Source: Candidatus Nanopelagicales bacterium
Lineage (GTDB): Bacteria > Actinomycetota > Actinomycetes > S36-B12
Reading direction: 5' to 3'
NCBI GenBank assembly: GCA_018402235.1
Contig: JAGYJJ010000004.1
Location: 1,137,256-1,201,255 of the forward strand
Length of the DNA: 64,000 nucleotides
Positions within the stretch are counted from its first letter, which is position 1. Every line of letters begins with the position of its first letter. The notes below the pieces were generated by a model. It was given only the letters and a program-made list of their open reading frames with translations. It was not told the origin of the DNA and ran no database searches. The translations under genes were made by a program, and so were the position numbers. Positions 36,848-46,043 of this stretch are shown one piece after another.

Positions 36848-37885
36848 CTAGTAACCGAAGATCAGCCGAATGATCAGGTGAGCAACCGCTCCGAAGACCG
36901 CTGCGCCTGGAAGTGTGATGATCCACGCCATGAGGATCGTCTTGCCAACACTCCAACGCACGGCCTGCAAACGGCGTTCGGCACCAGCACCCATTACCGA
37001 ACCGGTGATGACTTGGGTGGTCGATACCGGAGCCGCAACCACGTAGGCGGTGAAGTACAAAACTCCCGAAGCGACAGTTTCCGCAGCGAAGCCTCGGGGC
37101 GGATCGATTTCCCCGATGCGCCGACCCAGCGTCTTCATCACCTTCTTGCCACCGGCCGCGGTACCGAGTCCGATGGCAGCAGAACACAAGATGACCACCC
37201 ACAAGAAGGGCTCCGTGCCCTTCTCGGTTTCCCCGATGCTGAACAAGATGAGCATGATGATGCCCATCGTCTTCTGGGCATCCTGCAGACCATGTCCGAG
37301 TGCCATCGAGGCTGCAGAGACAGTTTGAGCGTGCCGGAAACCGCGTCCCACACGTTGCGGATTCATATTCGCAAAGATCTTGGCGATGATGCGCATCAAG
37401 ATGAACGCCAGGATCAAGCCGACAAAGGGCGAGGTGACCATCGGGATGATGACCTTGTTCCACAAAATCGACCAGTTCACTGCGTCTTCGGCAACACCGA
37501 TCCACACGCCGATCAACGCGGAACCAGTCACCGCACCGATCAAGGCATGCGTTGATGAACTGGGAATACCGAAGTACCAGGTCAGAAGGTTCCATGCGAT
37601 GGCACCCACGAGTGCTCCGCCAATGAGTGCCAACGCTGGAGCCCCCGTGGGGATGTTCGGTACAACATCTTGAATGGTGGACGAAACCTTTGCCCCCGTC
37701 ACGGCCCCTATGTATGCACCCACGAAGTTGAGGAGGGCCGCCATGACCAAAGCGACTTTGAGCGGTATTGCCCGCGTTGATACCGATGTGGCAATCGCAT
37801 TCGACGAGTCGTGAAAACCGTTCGTAAAGTCGAAGCCCAGCGCAACGATGATGAGAACGATCGCAAAGGCGAGTTCCCAGGTCAT
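36848..37885 (-). CDS. pit: Low-affinity inorganic phosphate transporter (Pit family)
   Basis: A 345-residue membrane transporter. Both family repeats are present: GFDFTNGFHDSSNAIATSV near the N-terminus and ALGHGLQDAQKTMGII in the second half, plus GIPSSSTHALIGAVTG and AAPVSTTQVITGSVMG. It takes up metal-phosphate by proton symport. The start overlaps the last base of the upstream DUF47 gene, a standard Pit-accessory pair. Confidence 0.93.
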   Translation of the reverse strand: MTWELAFAIVLIIVALGFDFTNGFHDSSNAIATSVSTRAIPLKVALVMAALLNFVGAYIGAVTGAKVSSTIQDVVPNIPTGAPALALIGGALVGAIAWNLLTWYFGIPSSSTHALIGAVTGSALIGVWIGVAEDAVNWSILWNKVIIPMVTSPFVGLILAFILMRIIAKIFANMNPQRVGRGFRHAQTVSAASMALGHGLQDAQKTMGIIMLILFSIGETEKGTEPFLWVVILCSAAIGLGTAAGGKKVMKTLGRRIGEIDPPRGFAAETVASGVLYFTAYVVAAPVSTTQVITGSVMGAGAERRLQAVRWSVGKTILMAWIITLPGAAVFGAVAHLIIRLIFGY

Positions 37886-38499
37886 CAGGTTTCCTTGATG
37901 GCCATTACGCCCAGGGCGCGGCCGAAGGACTCCATCTCTCCGGCGATCAGTTCTATCTGATCGGCCACGACCTTCCCACGAAGCGCCTCGAGAGCTGACT
38001 GACCCTCGGCGAGCGCTTCGGCGAGATAGGCGACATACAACTGGCGAATAGCTGCGTAGTGACCATTCGCAGCAACCAACGTCTTTAGGAGATCTTCGGG
38101 CTCCTTGATCAGGTGCACCGCCTTGCTCATCAAGACGGCCATCGCCGAGATTTCCTGGCCGCTGGCCAGAATCTGTTGGGGCATTTCCGCAAAAGGTAAT
38201 GCTGCACAGGTTCGCGCCGTGAGGTCGATGTCGTCGATGATGTCGTCGAGATCCTCCAGCAGATCGAACAGGTCCTCCCGATCGAAGGGGGTGATGAACG
38301 TATTTCCGACATCACGCACTAACGCCAAATGCCGGTCATCGGCCTCAGCTTCAATTTCAGAGACGATCTCGGACTTGGCTTGGCGCTCCTGGGCTGGAGC
38401 CTCCAGCACCGCCACGAGCGCATCGGCGCAGCTGGGCACGAGGCCCGCCAACTCCCCGAGAGTGGATTCGATTGCAGATTGTTTCTTCTTCAACTTCAT
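37885..38499 (-). CDS. DUF47 (PhoU-like) Pit accessory protein
   Basis: A 204-residue helical protein related to PhoU. The DREDLFDLLEDLDDIIDDID segment near residue 75 is the characteristic acidic metal-binding helix (key residues E/DxxxD). DUF47 proteins modulate the adjacent Pit transporter. The gene overlaps the transporter start by one base (TGATG). Confidence 0.9.
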   Translation of the reverse strand: MKLKKKQSAIESTLGELAGLVPSCADALVAVLEAPAQERQAKSEIVSEIEAEADDRHLALVRDVGNTFITPFDREDLFDLLEDLDDIIDDIDLTARTCAALPFAEMPQQILASGQEISAMAVLMSKAVHLIKEPEDLLKTLVAANGHYAAIRQLYVAYLAEALAEGQSALEALRGKVVADQIELIAGEMESFGRALGVMAIKET

Positions 38500-38632
38500 T
38501 GCTTCGTATTCACGTCCTCACGATGGCTTCTTGGCTCTAGGACGCTAAACGCTCTACCTATGTGCTTGAAGGGCGCCCGGGGAAAGAGGGCCTGAACGTT
38601 AGATGAACGAGCTCACGCTGCAGCAACAGCAA

Positions 38633-39199
38633 CTAGCGACAGATACGGCTGATCAGCTTCTTTGGGTTGACTGCGGCCGACTCCCCGCCGCTTCTCCAGT
38701 ATTCGAAGTGCAAGTGCACCGAGCCCGGTGATCCGGTGTCGCCCATCGTCGCGATGACCTGACCAGCGAGCACCTTGTCCCCACCGCTCACGAACACCTC
38801 ATCCATATGGCCGTAGTAGAACTTGCTGCCGCTTTTACCCTTCAGCACGATCTGTAGTGCGCCATTGGACTGAAGCTTCGTGCGATCCACCCGGCCGTCC
38901 TCGATGGCGAAGATGGGTGTGCCGCGGTCGGCGGCCAGGTCGATGCCCCTGTGCTTGCGGTTTCCGCGATCGGCGCCCCAGCCGTCGCCCACCCAGAAAT
39001 TCTTGGTGGGGCACACGCGGTTGCCCACGGGCTTGGGTGAGGCCCAGCGACCCTCGAGATTTCCCGGAGTTCCCACGAAACCGCCCCCCTCGCTGGGGTG
39101 ATCGGCCGAGGCGGCCGGTGCGAGGAATCCCAGCACCAGACCAAGACCGGCGGCCGCGGCCACAATCGCGCGGAACTTCCGTGGCAGGAACCTAGGCAT
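38633..39199 (-). CDS. Secreted M23-family peptidase
   Basis: A 188-residue secreted LytM-type protein with signal peptide ending near ASADH. The zinc ligands are visible as HRGIDLAA (H-x3-D) and HLHFEYW (HxH), with the first active-site His in YYGHMDE. It cuts peptidoglycan cross-bridges or, if inactive, activates other hydrolases. It has no binding domain and is short for the family. Confidence 0.9.
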   Translation of the reverse strand: MPRFLPRKFRAIVAAAAGLGLVLGFLAPAASADHPSEGGGFVGTPGNLEGRWASPKPVGNRVCPTKNFWVGDGWGADRGNRKHRGIDLAADRGTPIFAIEDGRVDRTKLQSNGALQIVLKGKSGSKFYYGHMDEVFVSGGDKVLAGQVIATMGDTGSPGSVHLHFEYWRSGGESAAVNPKKLISRICR

Positions 39200-39244
39200 G
39201 GGCCCGGACGTTACCGTTCCGTTACCTAGCGCGAACCCCGGGGG

Positions 39245-40093
39245 TCAGATCCGTACCCGGATTCCCGCCACGAACCGGTCCGCGGCTGCCGGGTCGAAAG
39301 CGAAGAACAACGACGGCTCCACGAGCTCGAGTTCAAGCACGATTGGGGCACCATTCTCGTCGTCGATCATGTCCACTCGGGCATACAGCGGTGCACCCTG
39401 CGTGTCATTCATCGGCATCGCGGCGATAGCTCGTTGAGCCACCTCGCGTTGGGTAGCGCTCGCCTGCCGAGGTTCGATGCTCTCCACTACATACAGATCG
39501 TCGACCATCTGCCGCACCCCATCCCTCGACAGCATCGGTCCCTTGGTGATCGAGTGCGAGAAGACACCATCGAAGTGCACGAGAGCCGTCTCTGAGCCTT
39601 CATCCACACTCGGCAGATACGGCTGCACCATGGCAGGGCTGCCCGAGGAGATCAGTTCGATGGCGTGCTCGCGTGCGGCTTCGACATCGGCGGCCGCAAA
39701 GCGCTTGGCACCCTTGGAACCGGCGCCACGCGTGGGTTTCACCACGAACTCCGCGAATCCCTCCGGCGGCTGCCACTCCTGGTCCGCCGCTTGCACAATC
39801 ACCGTCGGTACGGTCGGCACACCGGCGGCCGCGAGGTCGAGCAGGTATCGCTTGTCGCTACTCCACTGGACTATGCCCAGTGGGTTGTGGATTGGCACGT
39901 CAACGTCGCCGAGCCACTGCATGAACTGTGGGTAGTTGTCGGTGTAATCCCAGGTGGACCGCAGCACCAGAACGTCGATCAAGTCACCGAGGCTTCGCGG
40001 ATCGGTGCTGCTCCACGGAATCCATACGTGTCTCAGGCCTGCGTGCTCTAAGGCCGCAACCAGATACTCATCATCTGGATCACCCGACGGCAA
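39245..40093 (-). CDS. ATP-grasp family ligase (RimK/glutathione-synthetase-like)
   Basis: At least 282 residues with ATP-grasp features: VVKPTRGAGSKGAKRF as the ATP-binding loop, RVDMIDDENG and LELELVEPSLFF as the metal-binding end. It joins an acid to an amine using ATP; the substrates are unknown. The start is a problem: homologues begin about 14 residues earlier (VGLATCAALPSGDPDD), and the frame is open there, but no ATG, GTG or TTG precedes those codons before the upstream stop. I list TTG 40093 as the minimum start; a base error or a rare start codon is likely. Confidence 0.82.
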   Translation of the reverse strand: MPSGDPDDEYLVAALEHAGLRHVWIPWSSTDPRSLGDLIDVLVLRSTWDYTDNYPQFMQWLGDVDVPIHNPLGIVQWSSDKRYLLDLAAAGVPTVPTVIVQAADQEWQPPEGFAEFVVKPTRGAGSKGAKRFAAADVEAAREHAIELISSGSPAMVQPYLPSVDEGSETALVHFDGVFSHSITKGPMLSRDGVRQMVDDLYVVESIEPRQASATQREVAQRAIAAMPMNDTQGAPLYARVDMIDDENGAPIVLELELVEPSLFFAFDPAAADRFVAGIRVRI

Positions 40094-40130
40094 GGCCGCG
40101 CAGGTGGCTAGTCCTACCCGCGCGGCCTTG
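40091..40130 (-). terminator. Hairpin between the lipoprotein and ATP-grasp genes
   Basis: Perfect 11-bp arms, CAAGGCCGCGC (40091-40101) and GCGCGGCCTTG (40120-40130), with an 18-base loop. There is no T run, so it may attenuate or partially terminate the lipoprotein transcript. It overlaps the true N-terminal codons of the ATP-grasp gene. Confidence 0.5.
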
Positions 40131-40165
40131 TCGGTTGAGTGTGTGTGAGTACTCGTATTTATCGC

Positions 40166-40606
40166 TTACTCCGTGACGGTCACGGTGATGTCGTAACTCG
40201 TGTTGTCCGGCGTGGTCACGGTGATGATCGCTGTGCCGGGAGCCAGAGCTTCGGCGCCGGGGTTGAATAGGGCGGAGCCATCGTCGTAGGCCTGCGAGAT
40301 CTTCAGAATCTCTGGTTTATCCGTGGCGATTGTCGTGCCGACGATCTCCTCGACCACGATGTCGATGAAGTCGCCCACCGTGGCGTTCGCCTCGGTTTGT
40401 CCGGGCTCCACAATCACCGGCGGCAGCATCTGGTTCCCCCCATCCATCGACTCGTCGCTGGTGGTTTCGCTGGACGTCGACTCGTCGCTGGACGTATCGC
40501 TGGACGTATCGCTGGACGATGAGCAGCCGGCGAGAACGGTGACGCCCAGCAGGGCTGCGGCGCCCATGACGACGCCTTTCGAAAGTGTGATTCGCATAGA
40601 GCGCAT
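40166..40606 (-). CDS. Small secreted lipoprotein, unknown function
   Basis: A 146-residue lipoprotein with lipobox VLAGCSS, then a repetitive Ser/Asp/Thr linker (SSDTSSDTSSDESTS) and a compact beta domain (IIVTVTTPDNTSYDITVTV-type ending) resembling proteinase-inhibitor-like or bacterial Ig folds. I start at ATG 40606 for the lipoprotein signal and the GGGA upstream. No function is assigned. Confidence 0.75.
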   Translation of the reverse strand: MRSMRITLSKGVVMGAAALLGVTVLAGCSSSSDTSSDTSSDESTSSETTSDESMDGGNQMLPPVIVEPGQTEANATVGDFIDIVVEEIVGTTIATDKPEILKISQAYDDGSALFNPGAEALAPGTAIITVTTPDNTSYDITVTVTE

Positions 40607-40724
40607 GATGTCATCCCTTGGGTCGAAAACCGTGGAGCAGGTACTCCCCTTGGACGCACCGATGAAGCCCAGGGACGAAGAAAAAGAGTGACGTTCAGAT
40701 AACGATTCGTTATTCCGATCGAAG

Positions 40725-41180
40725 TCAGACGCTTTCGCCACGGTCCAGCGCGGCGAGTTGATCCACTCGGGGTTGGTGCCGGCCGCCTTCAAAATCAGTG
40801 TCCAAGAACACGGCAAGCGCCTCGACCGCAGTGACCGCATCCGTGACCCGTTCGCCGAAGCAGGCGATGTTCGCGTCGTTGTGCTTGCGGATCATCTCGG
40901 CGTCCTGGGAATCGCGCACCACACCTGCGCGCGCACCGGCCACCTTGTTCGCCGCCATGCACACCCCCTGCCCACTTCCGCAGACGAGGACTCCGCGATC
41001 GACCTGCCCGGCAGCAACGAGTTTGGCTACCGCGGCACCAAAGCGTGGATAGTCCACTCGCTCATCAGAGTCGGTACCAACATCGATCACCTCATAGTCC
41101 TGCTCGGTCAGGTAGTTGACCAGGACAGCCTTGAGATGGAAACCAGCGTGATCGGAGCCAAGGGCAATCGTGCGAGCCAT
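40725..41180 (-). CDS. rpiB: Ribose-5-phosphate isomerase B
   Basis: A 151-residue RpiB/LacAB-family isomerase. N-terminal GSDHAGFHLK, the catalytic Cys in GVLVCGSGQGVCMAANK, and the phosphate-binding HNDANIACFGER are intact. It interconverts ribose 5-phosphate and ribulose 5-phosphate, or related four- and six-carbon sugars. It follows the FGGY kinase gene by 26 bases and likely acts after it. Confidence 0.92.
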   Translation of the reverse strand: MARTIALGSDHAGFHLKAVLVNYLTEQDYEVIDVGTDSDERVDYPRFGAAVAKLVAAGQVDRGVLVCGSGQGVCMAANKVAGARAGVVRDSQDAEMIRKHNDANIACFGERVTDAVTAVEALAVFLDTDFEGGRHQPRVDQLAALDRGESV

Positions 41181-41206
41181 GGACGTCGTCCTCCCGAGAG
41201 ATGTTG

Positions 41207-42634
41207 CTAAGGGCGTTCGGTGTTTTCGTATTGCGTACGGACGTACTCAACCAGGCGGGCGCGTCGATCGTTGAACATTGCCGCGTTGTGGGGGCGCGGC
41301 TCGATGATCGCACCCACCGGTGCGGGTTCCTGTTCAACCACCCCCAGCACCAGGCGAGCAGCACCGACTACAGCCGCATCCGGCTGTTCGGTCGGCGCCA
41401 ATCGACGCTGGGAAACGTCGGCGATTAACTGCTGGAACCGCGGATCCACAGCCCCACCACCGATCAGCGGGAGCGGGTCCGGTAACTGCGCACCAGCGCC
41501 TTCAACCGCGTCCATGCCAAGAGCCACAGCCTGCGCCACACCTTCGACGATGCTGCGCAGCAACGCCTGGCGATCGGTGTCCAATCCCAAGCCAAGCCAT
41601 GCACCGCGTAGGTGCGCATCAACGAATGGGGTGCGCTCGCCGGCAACATAAGGAACGAAGATGGGATCGCTGGTGCGCACTCCGGCATCGAGTGCGTCGT
41701 TGGCTTCCTGTGGTGTGGCATCGAGCCAATCCAGTGCTCGCCTGAGCGCGATCCCTGCGTTTTGCACGGCACCGATGCGATACCAGCCCGATCCAGGAGC
41801 ACCCGCCGTTGCAAAAAGGTGGGTGCCACGGGCAATGCCACCGCTGGGTTCGACAAGCACCGACACCGTCTGCGATCCCGAACCCACTGCTGTGAATCCT
41901 TGATTCAGCGACAAGCCAAGACCGACGATCGCGGCGGCGGTATCGGCGGCGCCCACAACACACGGCAACGCGTGCCCCGCAAGAGACAGTTCACCCCCCG
42001 CATCCGTGGACGCGATGATCGAAGGCAGCAATTCCGGGTCGATGCCCAACCACGCGAGAGCGTCGGGGTCCCAGGCCCCCAATGCAACATCTGCGAGCAG
42101 CGTGCCGCTGGCATCGCTGGGTTCGGTCACCACGGCGCCGCCAAGTCGCGCGCGCAGCCAGTCCTTCGGTTGCAGTGCGTAGCGAGCACGAGCCATCACG
42201 TCCGGTTCGTGCTTGGCCAGCCATTTCAACGACGTGGCGGCGAAACCCGAAACCGCCGGGGAACCGAGGCGGGCGAGTACTTCATCGCCGAGGTCGATCT
42301 GCATCGCAGCTGCCTCGTGCGCGGAGCGGGTGTCGGCCCAAGTGATGGCCGGGCGAAGCGGCTCGAGGTTTTCGTCGCACACCACCACGCCGTGCATCTG
42401 TCCGCTGAAACCGGTGCCCTCGGCCGCCGACAGTTGGTCGGTGATCTCCGCCGCCGCCTGCTGCGTTGCCTCAAGCCAAAGGCGCGGATCGGTCTCGGCC
42501 CAGCCAGCATGCGGGGAGGCCAGCTCGTAGGGGCGGGAGGCCTTGGCGAGGACTTCCCCCTCCTCGTTGACCAGGGACACCTTGACCGAACCTGTGCCCA
42601 AGTCCACACCAACGGCCGCCCGCGATCGCGTCAT
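41207..42634 (-). CDS. FGGY-family carbohydrate kinase (second copy)
   Basis: A 475-residue FGGY kinase with GVDLGTGSVKVSLV at the N-terminus, GQMHGVVV, and GSGSQTVSVL plus LPLIGGGAVDPRF at the ATP end. It differs from the kinase at 1.6-3 kb and pairs with RpiB and ribokinase, so a pentulose such as xylulose or ribulose is likely. ATG 42634 is set by family alignment; longer frames run into the divergent ribokinase, whose start is only 19 bases away. Confidence 0.87.
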   Translation of the reverse strand: MTRSRAAVGVDLGTGSVKVSLVNEEGEVLAKASRPYELASPHAGWAETDPRLWLEATQQAAAEITDQLSAAEGTGFSGQMHGVVVCDENLEPLRPAITWADTRSAHEAAAMQIDLGDEVLARLGSPAVSGFAATSLKWLAKHEPDVMARARYALQPKDWLRARLGGAVVTEPSDASGTLLADVALGAWDPDALAWLGIDPELLPSIIASTDAGGELSLAGHALPCVVGAADTAAAIVGLGLSLNQGFTAVGSGSQTVSVLVEPSGGIARGTHLFATAGAPGSGWYRIGAVQNAGIALRRALDWLDATPQEANDALDAGVRTSDPIFVPYVAGERTPFVDAHLRGAWLGLGLDTDRQALLRSIVEGVAQAVALGMDAVEGAGAQLPDPLPLIGGGAVDPRFQQLIADVSQRRLAPTEQPDAAVVGAARLVLGVVEQEPAPVGAIIEPRPHNAAMFNDRRARLVEYVRTQYENTERP

Positions 42635-42653
42635 GCGTGGAAGTATCGACCAT

Positions 42654-43568
42654 ATGCACAATCGCGTCGCAGTTGTCGGCAGCTTGAACATTGATCTGGT
42701 CATCAACCTTGATCGCATGCCTAGCCCTGGGGAGACCGTCTTCGGCACCCGCCTGGAGAGGCATCCCGGTGGTAAGGGCCTCAACCAAGCCGTGGCCGCG
42801 GCTCGGCTGGAGTCCGAAGTCCACATGATCGGGGCGATCGGCGACGACGGCTCCGGCGATTGGCTAATGGACGTGGTTCGGCGCGAGGGAATCCATGCCG
42901 ACGGCGTAGCGACGGTGGCTGGAACATCGGGAACGGCTGTCATCGAAGTGGACTCAGCCGGGGAGAACCGGATCATCGTGATCCCGGGAGCCAACGATCA
43001 GGTATCACCCGCAAGCGTCTTCGATCACTTGACATCACTCGCTGCGGTGGACGTCGTCGTGACGCAAGGAGAAGTGCCGATCGAGGTCATGATCGCCGCC
43101 GCTGAGGCCGGCAAGAAGATTGGTGCGCAGGTGGTCGTCAACCCCGCACCGGTACGCGACTACCCCAAGGCCCTACTGACCAACGTCGACATCCTGGTGC
43201 CGAATGAGCACGAAGCCCAGGAGATGACCGGTATGCCGACCGGCAACATGGTTGATGCCGTTGAGACAGCACAAGCCCTGCAAGAAAAAGGCCCCGGCTG
43301 CGTGATCATCACGCGTGGTGAGAAGGGCGCGGTATGGAGTTCGGCAGGGGGTTCCGGTCAGGCCGCCGCCTTCAAGGTCACCGCTGTGGACACAGTTGCT
43401 GCGGGTGATGCCTTCTGTGGTGGACTCGCCGCCGGGTTGGCGCGCGGCGCATCGCTGGCCGAAGCGATGCGGTGGGGATCAGCTGCAGGTGCGCTGGCGG
43501 CCACCGGGCGCGGCGCCGTTCCTTCTTTGCCTTCGCTAGCGCAAGTGACCGAACTTCTCGAGCGTTAA
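42654..43568 (+). CDS. rbsK: Ribokinase (PfkB family)
   Basis: A 304-residue sugar kinase. The substrate motif GSLNIDLVINLDRMP and the GGKGLNQAVAAARL site (GGKGxNQA) identify ribokinase; the C-terminal VDTVAAGDAFCGGLAAGLA holds the catalytic Asp and anion hole. It forms ribose 5-phosphate, the substrate of RpiB encoded divergently. Its 3' end overlaps the MpaB-like gene by 4 bases in convergent orientation. Confidence 0.92.
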   Translation: MHNRVAVVGSLNIDLVINLDRMPSPGETVFGTRLERHPGGKGLNQAVAAARLESEVHMIGAIGDDGSGDWLMDVVRREGIHADGVATVAGTSGTAVIEVDSAGENRIIVIPGANDQVSPASVFDHLTSLAAVDVVVTQGEVPIEVMIAAAEAGKKIGAQVVVNPAPVRDYPKALLTNVDILVPNEHEAQEMTGMPTGNMVDAVETAQALQEKGPGCVIITRGEKGAVWSSAGGSGQAAAFKVTAVDTVAAGDAFCGGLAAGLARGASLAEAMRWGSAAGALAATGRGAVPSLPSLAQVTELLER

Positions 43569-44503
43569 CTCACAGCGTCGACGGGCTGCACGCCATCTGC
43601 AGAATCGAGCCGCTCTGCTCGATCGATGGCGTTGCGCATCGATGGAGACGCTGGACCCAGCGCAAGTGACAACGCACCGAGCATCGCTGAGACAGTTGGC
43701 TTGGCAACAGCGAGTGGAATGCGCGGCAGCTTCAACAGGCGTCGGTGCGAGTCGGGAATGGTGGCAACCGCGCCGGCGAACAGCAGGCTGTAGGGCGCCT
43801 TCGCTGGAAGTGGCACTGGTGCCGACCTGATGAACTCCACCGTCTTCCACGCGGTTTCATCCCCACGCAGGTCTGGACCGAAATCGCGAATCTGATCATC
43901 GAGTTCGGAAACGGACCGCGGCGGATCGGTCACACCGACAAGTTCACCTGCTTTGGCCCACTCGCGCACATATGCGTCTTCGCCTCCAGGAATTGGTCCG
44001 CCCCACACCCGATGCGTTGCTAAAAATGAATCGGTGAACGCCACATGCACCCAACGCAGCAGATCTGGATCCATCGCGGAGTACTCGCGCATCTGACCAT
44101 CGACCGGATACGTGCCTTTCACCTTGCGGTGCATGCCGCGCACCCGCGCGCACTCCCGATCGGCCATGGCGGTGTCGCCGAACGTGACCACGGTCAGCCA
44201 CTGGGTGGTGCCGGCGAGGCGCCCCAGCGGATCGGCTTCGTAACGCGAATGCTCGCTCACCCCAGCCAAAGCGCCAGGATGCAGCGCCTGCATCAGCAGC
44301 GCGCGCACCCCACCGACGAGGGTGGGCAACGAACCGTGCACCGCCCACGAGGCCGAACCGGGACCGAAATAGCCGGTATCGGTGCCGTCCGCCAACTGCG
44401 TGACCCACTCCGGGGTGCCTTCGGGATCACCGGAGACGATGCGCCGAAAGCCCTGCGCGATGCGTGCTCGCGCAAAGTCGACTACTCCGGAGGACGTGGA
44501 CAC
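43565..44503 (-). CDS. MpaB-like oxygenase (DUF2236)
   Basis: A 312-residue member of the latex-clearing-protein/MpaB heme family. Conserved parts are VGGVRALLMQALHPGALAGV near the N-terminus, RGMHRKVKGTYP, and HVAFTDSFLATH. Heme-ligand His residues are plausible in QALHPG and HRKV but not proven. These proteins are common in actinobacteria, mostly of unknown substrate. Confidence 0.85.
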   Translation of the reverse strand: MSTSSGVVDFARARIAQGFRRIVSGDPEGTPEWVTQLADGTDTGYFGPGSASWAVHGSLPTLVGGVRALLMQALHPGALAGVSEHSRYEADPLGRLAGTTQWLTVVTFGDTAMADRECARVRGMHRKVKGTYPVDGQMREYSAMDPDLLRWVHVAFTDSFLATHRVWGGPIPGGEDAYVREWAKAGELVGVTDPPRSVSELDDQIRDFGPDLRGDETAWKTVEFIRSAPVPLPAKAPYSLLFAGAVATIPDSHRRLLKLPRIPLAVAKPTVSAMLGALSLALGPASPSMRNAIDRAERLDSADGVQPVDAVS

Positions 44504-44573
44504 CCCACTAGCGTGCCCTCCTCTCGGCCATCTCGCATCATCGCCCCCTAGCCGAGCCCTCAGAACGAAAGTC

Positions 44574-44612
44574 GGCGCCGGGGCTCGAGGAGGAATTCGA
44601 GCACCCGGCGCC
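44574..44612 (-). terminator. Strong terminator hairpin
   Basis: The arms GGCGCCGGGGCTCG (44574-44587) and the complementary CGAGC-a-CCCGGCGCC (44598-44612) form 14 pairs with one bulged A. It lies 53 bases beyond the HtrA stop and probably also separates it from the MpaB gene. Confidence 0.75.
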
Positions 44613-44664
44613 GGGTCCTTCGTGTCGATTCCCGGTCGACACTCGGTTACTGAATTGCTACTGA

Positions 44665-45909
44665 TTACTCCGCTGCAGCAAGCGTGACAGTGATGTCCTG
44701 CGTCCGGCCATCGCGCAGCACCGTGAGGTCGACGTTGTCACCAGGTGCATTGGATCGAATCGACACGATCAATTCCGTCGGCTCGGTGATGACGTCGCCG
44801 TTCACTGCCGTGATGATGTCGCCGTCGCGGATTCCCGCTTCAGCGGCACCCGATCCAGGCGTGACCTCAGCCACCCTGGCGCCTTGACCTTCGAACTGCA
44901 TGTCCAGTTGAACACCGATCACCGGGGTGGTCGATGAACCGGTGTTGATGATCTCGTTGACGATGCGCTTGGTGGTATCGATCGGAATGGCGAAGCCCAG
45001 ACCGATGCTGCCCGCTGCACCACCAAAAGCACCCAGCGATGCGATCGCGGTGTTCACACCGATCACTTCACCGGACCCATTCACCAGCGGTCCGCCGGAG
45101 TTACCGGGGTTGATGGCGGCATCTGTCTGGATCGCGTTGATGAACGACGTCTCGCCCCGACCGCCAGCGGTTACCGGGCGTTCGAGCGCGCTGACGATGC
45201 CGGAGGTGACGGTGCCTTGCAAACCGAGCGGTGAACCGAGCGCCACCGCGACATCACCCACGCGAACGTTCGACGACGACCCCAGGTCAAGTGTCGGCAA
45301 ACCGCTGCGCTCGACCTTCACAACCGCGAGGTCGTAACCGGCATCGGAGCCAACGAGTTTGCCCGTTGCTGTGGAGCCGTCTGCGAAGACGACCTCGACG
45401 CTTCCGTCCTCGCCCGCCGGTCCTGCAACGTGGTGGTTGGTGACTATGTACCCGTCTTCACTGATGATGAAGCCCGAGCCGGTGCCTTCGCCATCTGCGG
45501 CACCGATGTTCAACTGCACCACGGCCGGTTGAACAGCTGCCGCGAGATCGGCGATGCCCATCAACGCGGGGATCGATGACCCACCGGATTGGGCTCCCGC
45601 CACCGCAGGTGCTGCTGCGATGGTCGCTTGCGATCCGCCGGCGTTTTCTGCGGCCAGGTAACCGATCACGCCACCGAATCCACCGGCCACCAAACTGACC
45701 GCGGCAGTGCCGGCGATCACACCGGTGATCAGGCCTGCTCGGCCCTTCTTCTCAGCCGGCGGCGCGTACCCGCCGGGCGGGGTGCCATAGGAATAGGAGC
45801 CCGCGTAGGACGGGCCGGAATAGGGGGTACCGGAATAGGGGGTACCGGAATAGGGAACTGAGGTGCCGCCGGCAGGTGGGGTGGGCGGCAACGACGTGGG
45901 AACGGACAT
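44665..45909 (-). CDS. degP: HtrA/DegP-type serine protease with PDZ domain
   Basis: A 414-residue membrane-anchored quality-control protease. A proline/tyrosine/glycine-rich cytosolic N-terminus (three copies of PYSGT) is followed by one membrane helix (residues 55-80), a trypsin-like domain with His in VTNHHVAG, Asp in AGYDLAVVKV and Ser in NPGNSGGPLV, and a C-terminal PDZ domain. GGAGGAAACC precedes the ATG. It degrades misfolded envelope proteins. Confidence 0.93.
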   Translation of the reverse strand: MSVPTSLPPTPPAGGTSVPYSGTPYSGTPYSGPSYAGSYSYGTPPGGYAPPAEKKGRAGLITGVIAGTAAVSLVAGGFGGVIGYLAAENAGGSQATIAAAPAVAGAQSGGSSIPALMGIADLAAAVQPAVVQLNIGAADGEGTGSGFIISEDGYIVTNHHVAGPAGEDGSVEVVFADGSTATGKLVGSDAGYDLAVVKVERSGLPTLDLGSSSNVRVGDVAVALGSPLGLQGTVTSGIVSALERPVTAGGRGETSFINAIQTDAAINPGNSGGPLVNGSGEVIGVNTAIASLGAFGGAAGSIGLGFAIPIDTTKRIVNEIINTGSSTTPVIGVQLDMQFEGQGARVAEVTPGSGAAEAGIRDGDIITAVNGDVITEPTELIVSIRSNAPGDNVDLTVLRDGRTQDITVTLAAAE

Positions 45910-46043
45910 GGTTTCCTCCTTGATGCGGGCCGGCTGCTCGCCGGTCCTCTCTCTTCTCGCTGGTTGGACTCACCGACCCACCCCTGCGGTTGCGTCGTCG
46001 TCGTTGTCCTAACAAACCCCTTACATTCCGCCCCCCTTTCCCC

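Noticed and set aside
36578-37555. Long rightward open frame opposite the phosphate transporter and TetR genes
   Set aside because: Its protein is rich in His, Arg and Asp with no domain pattern, and it mirrors the codons of the well-supported leftward genes.
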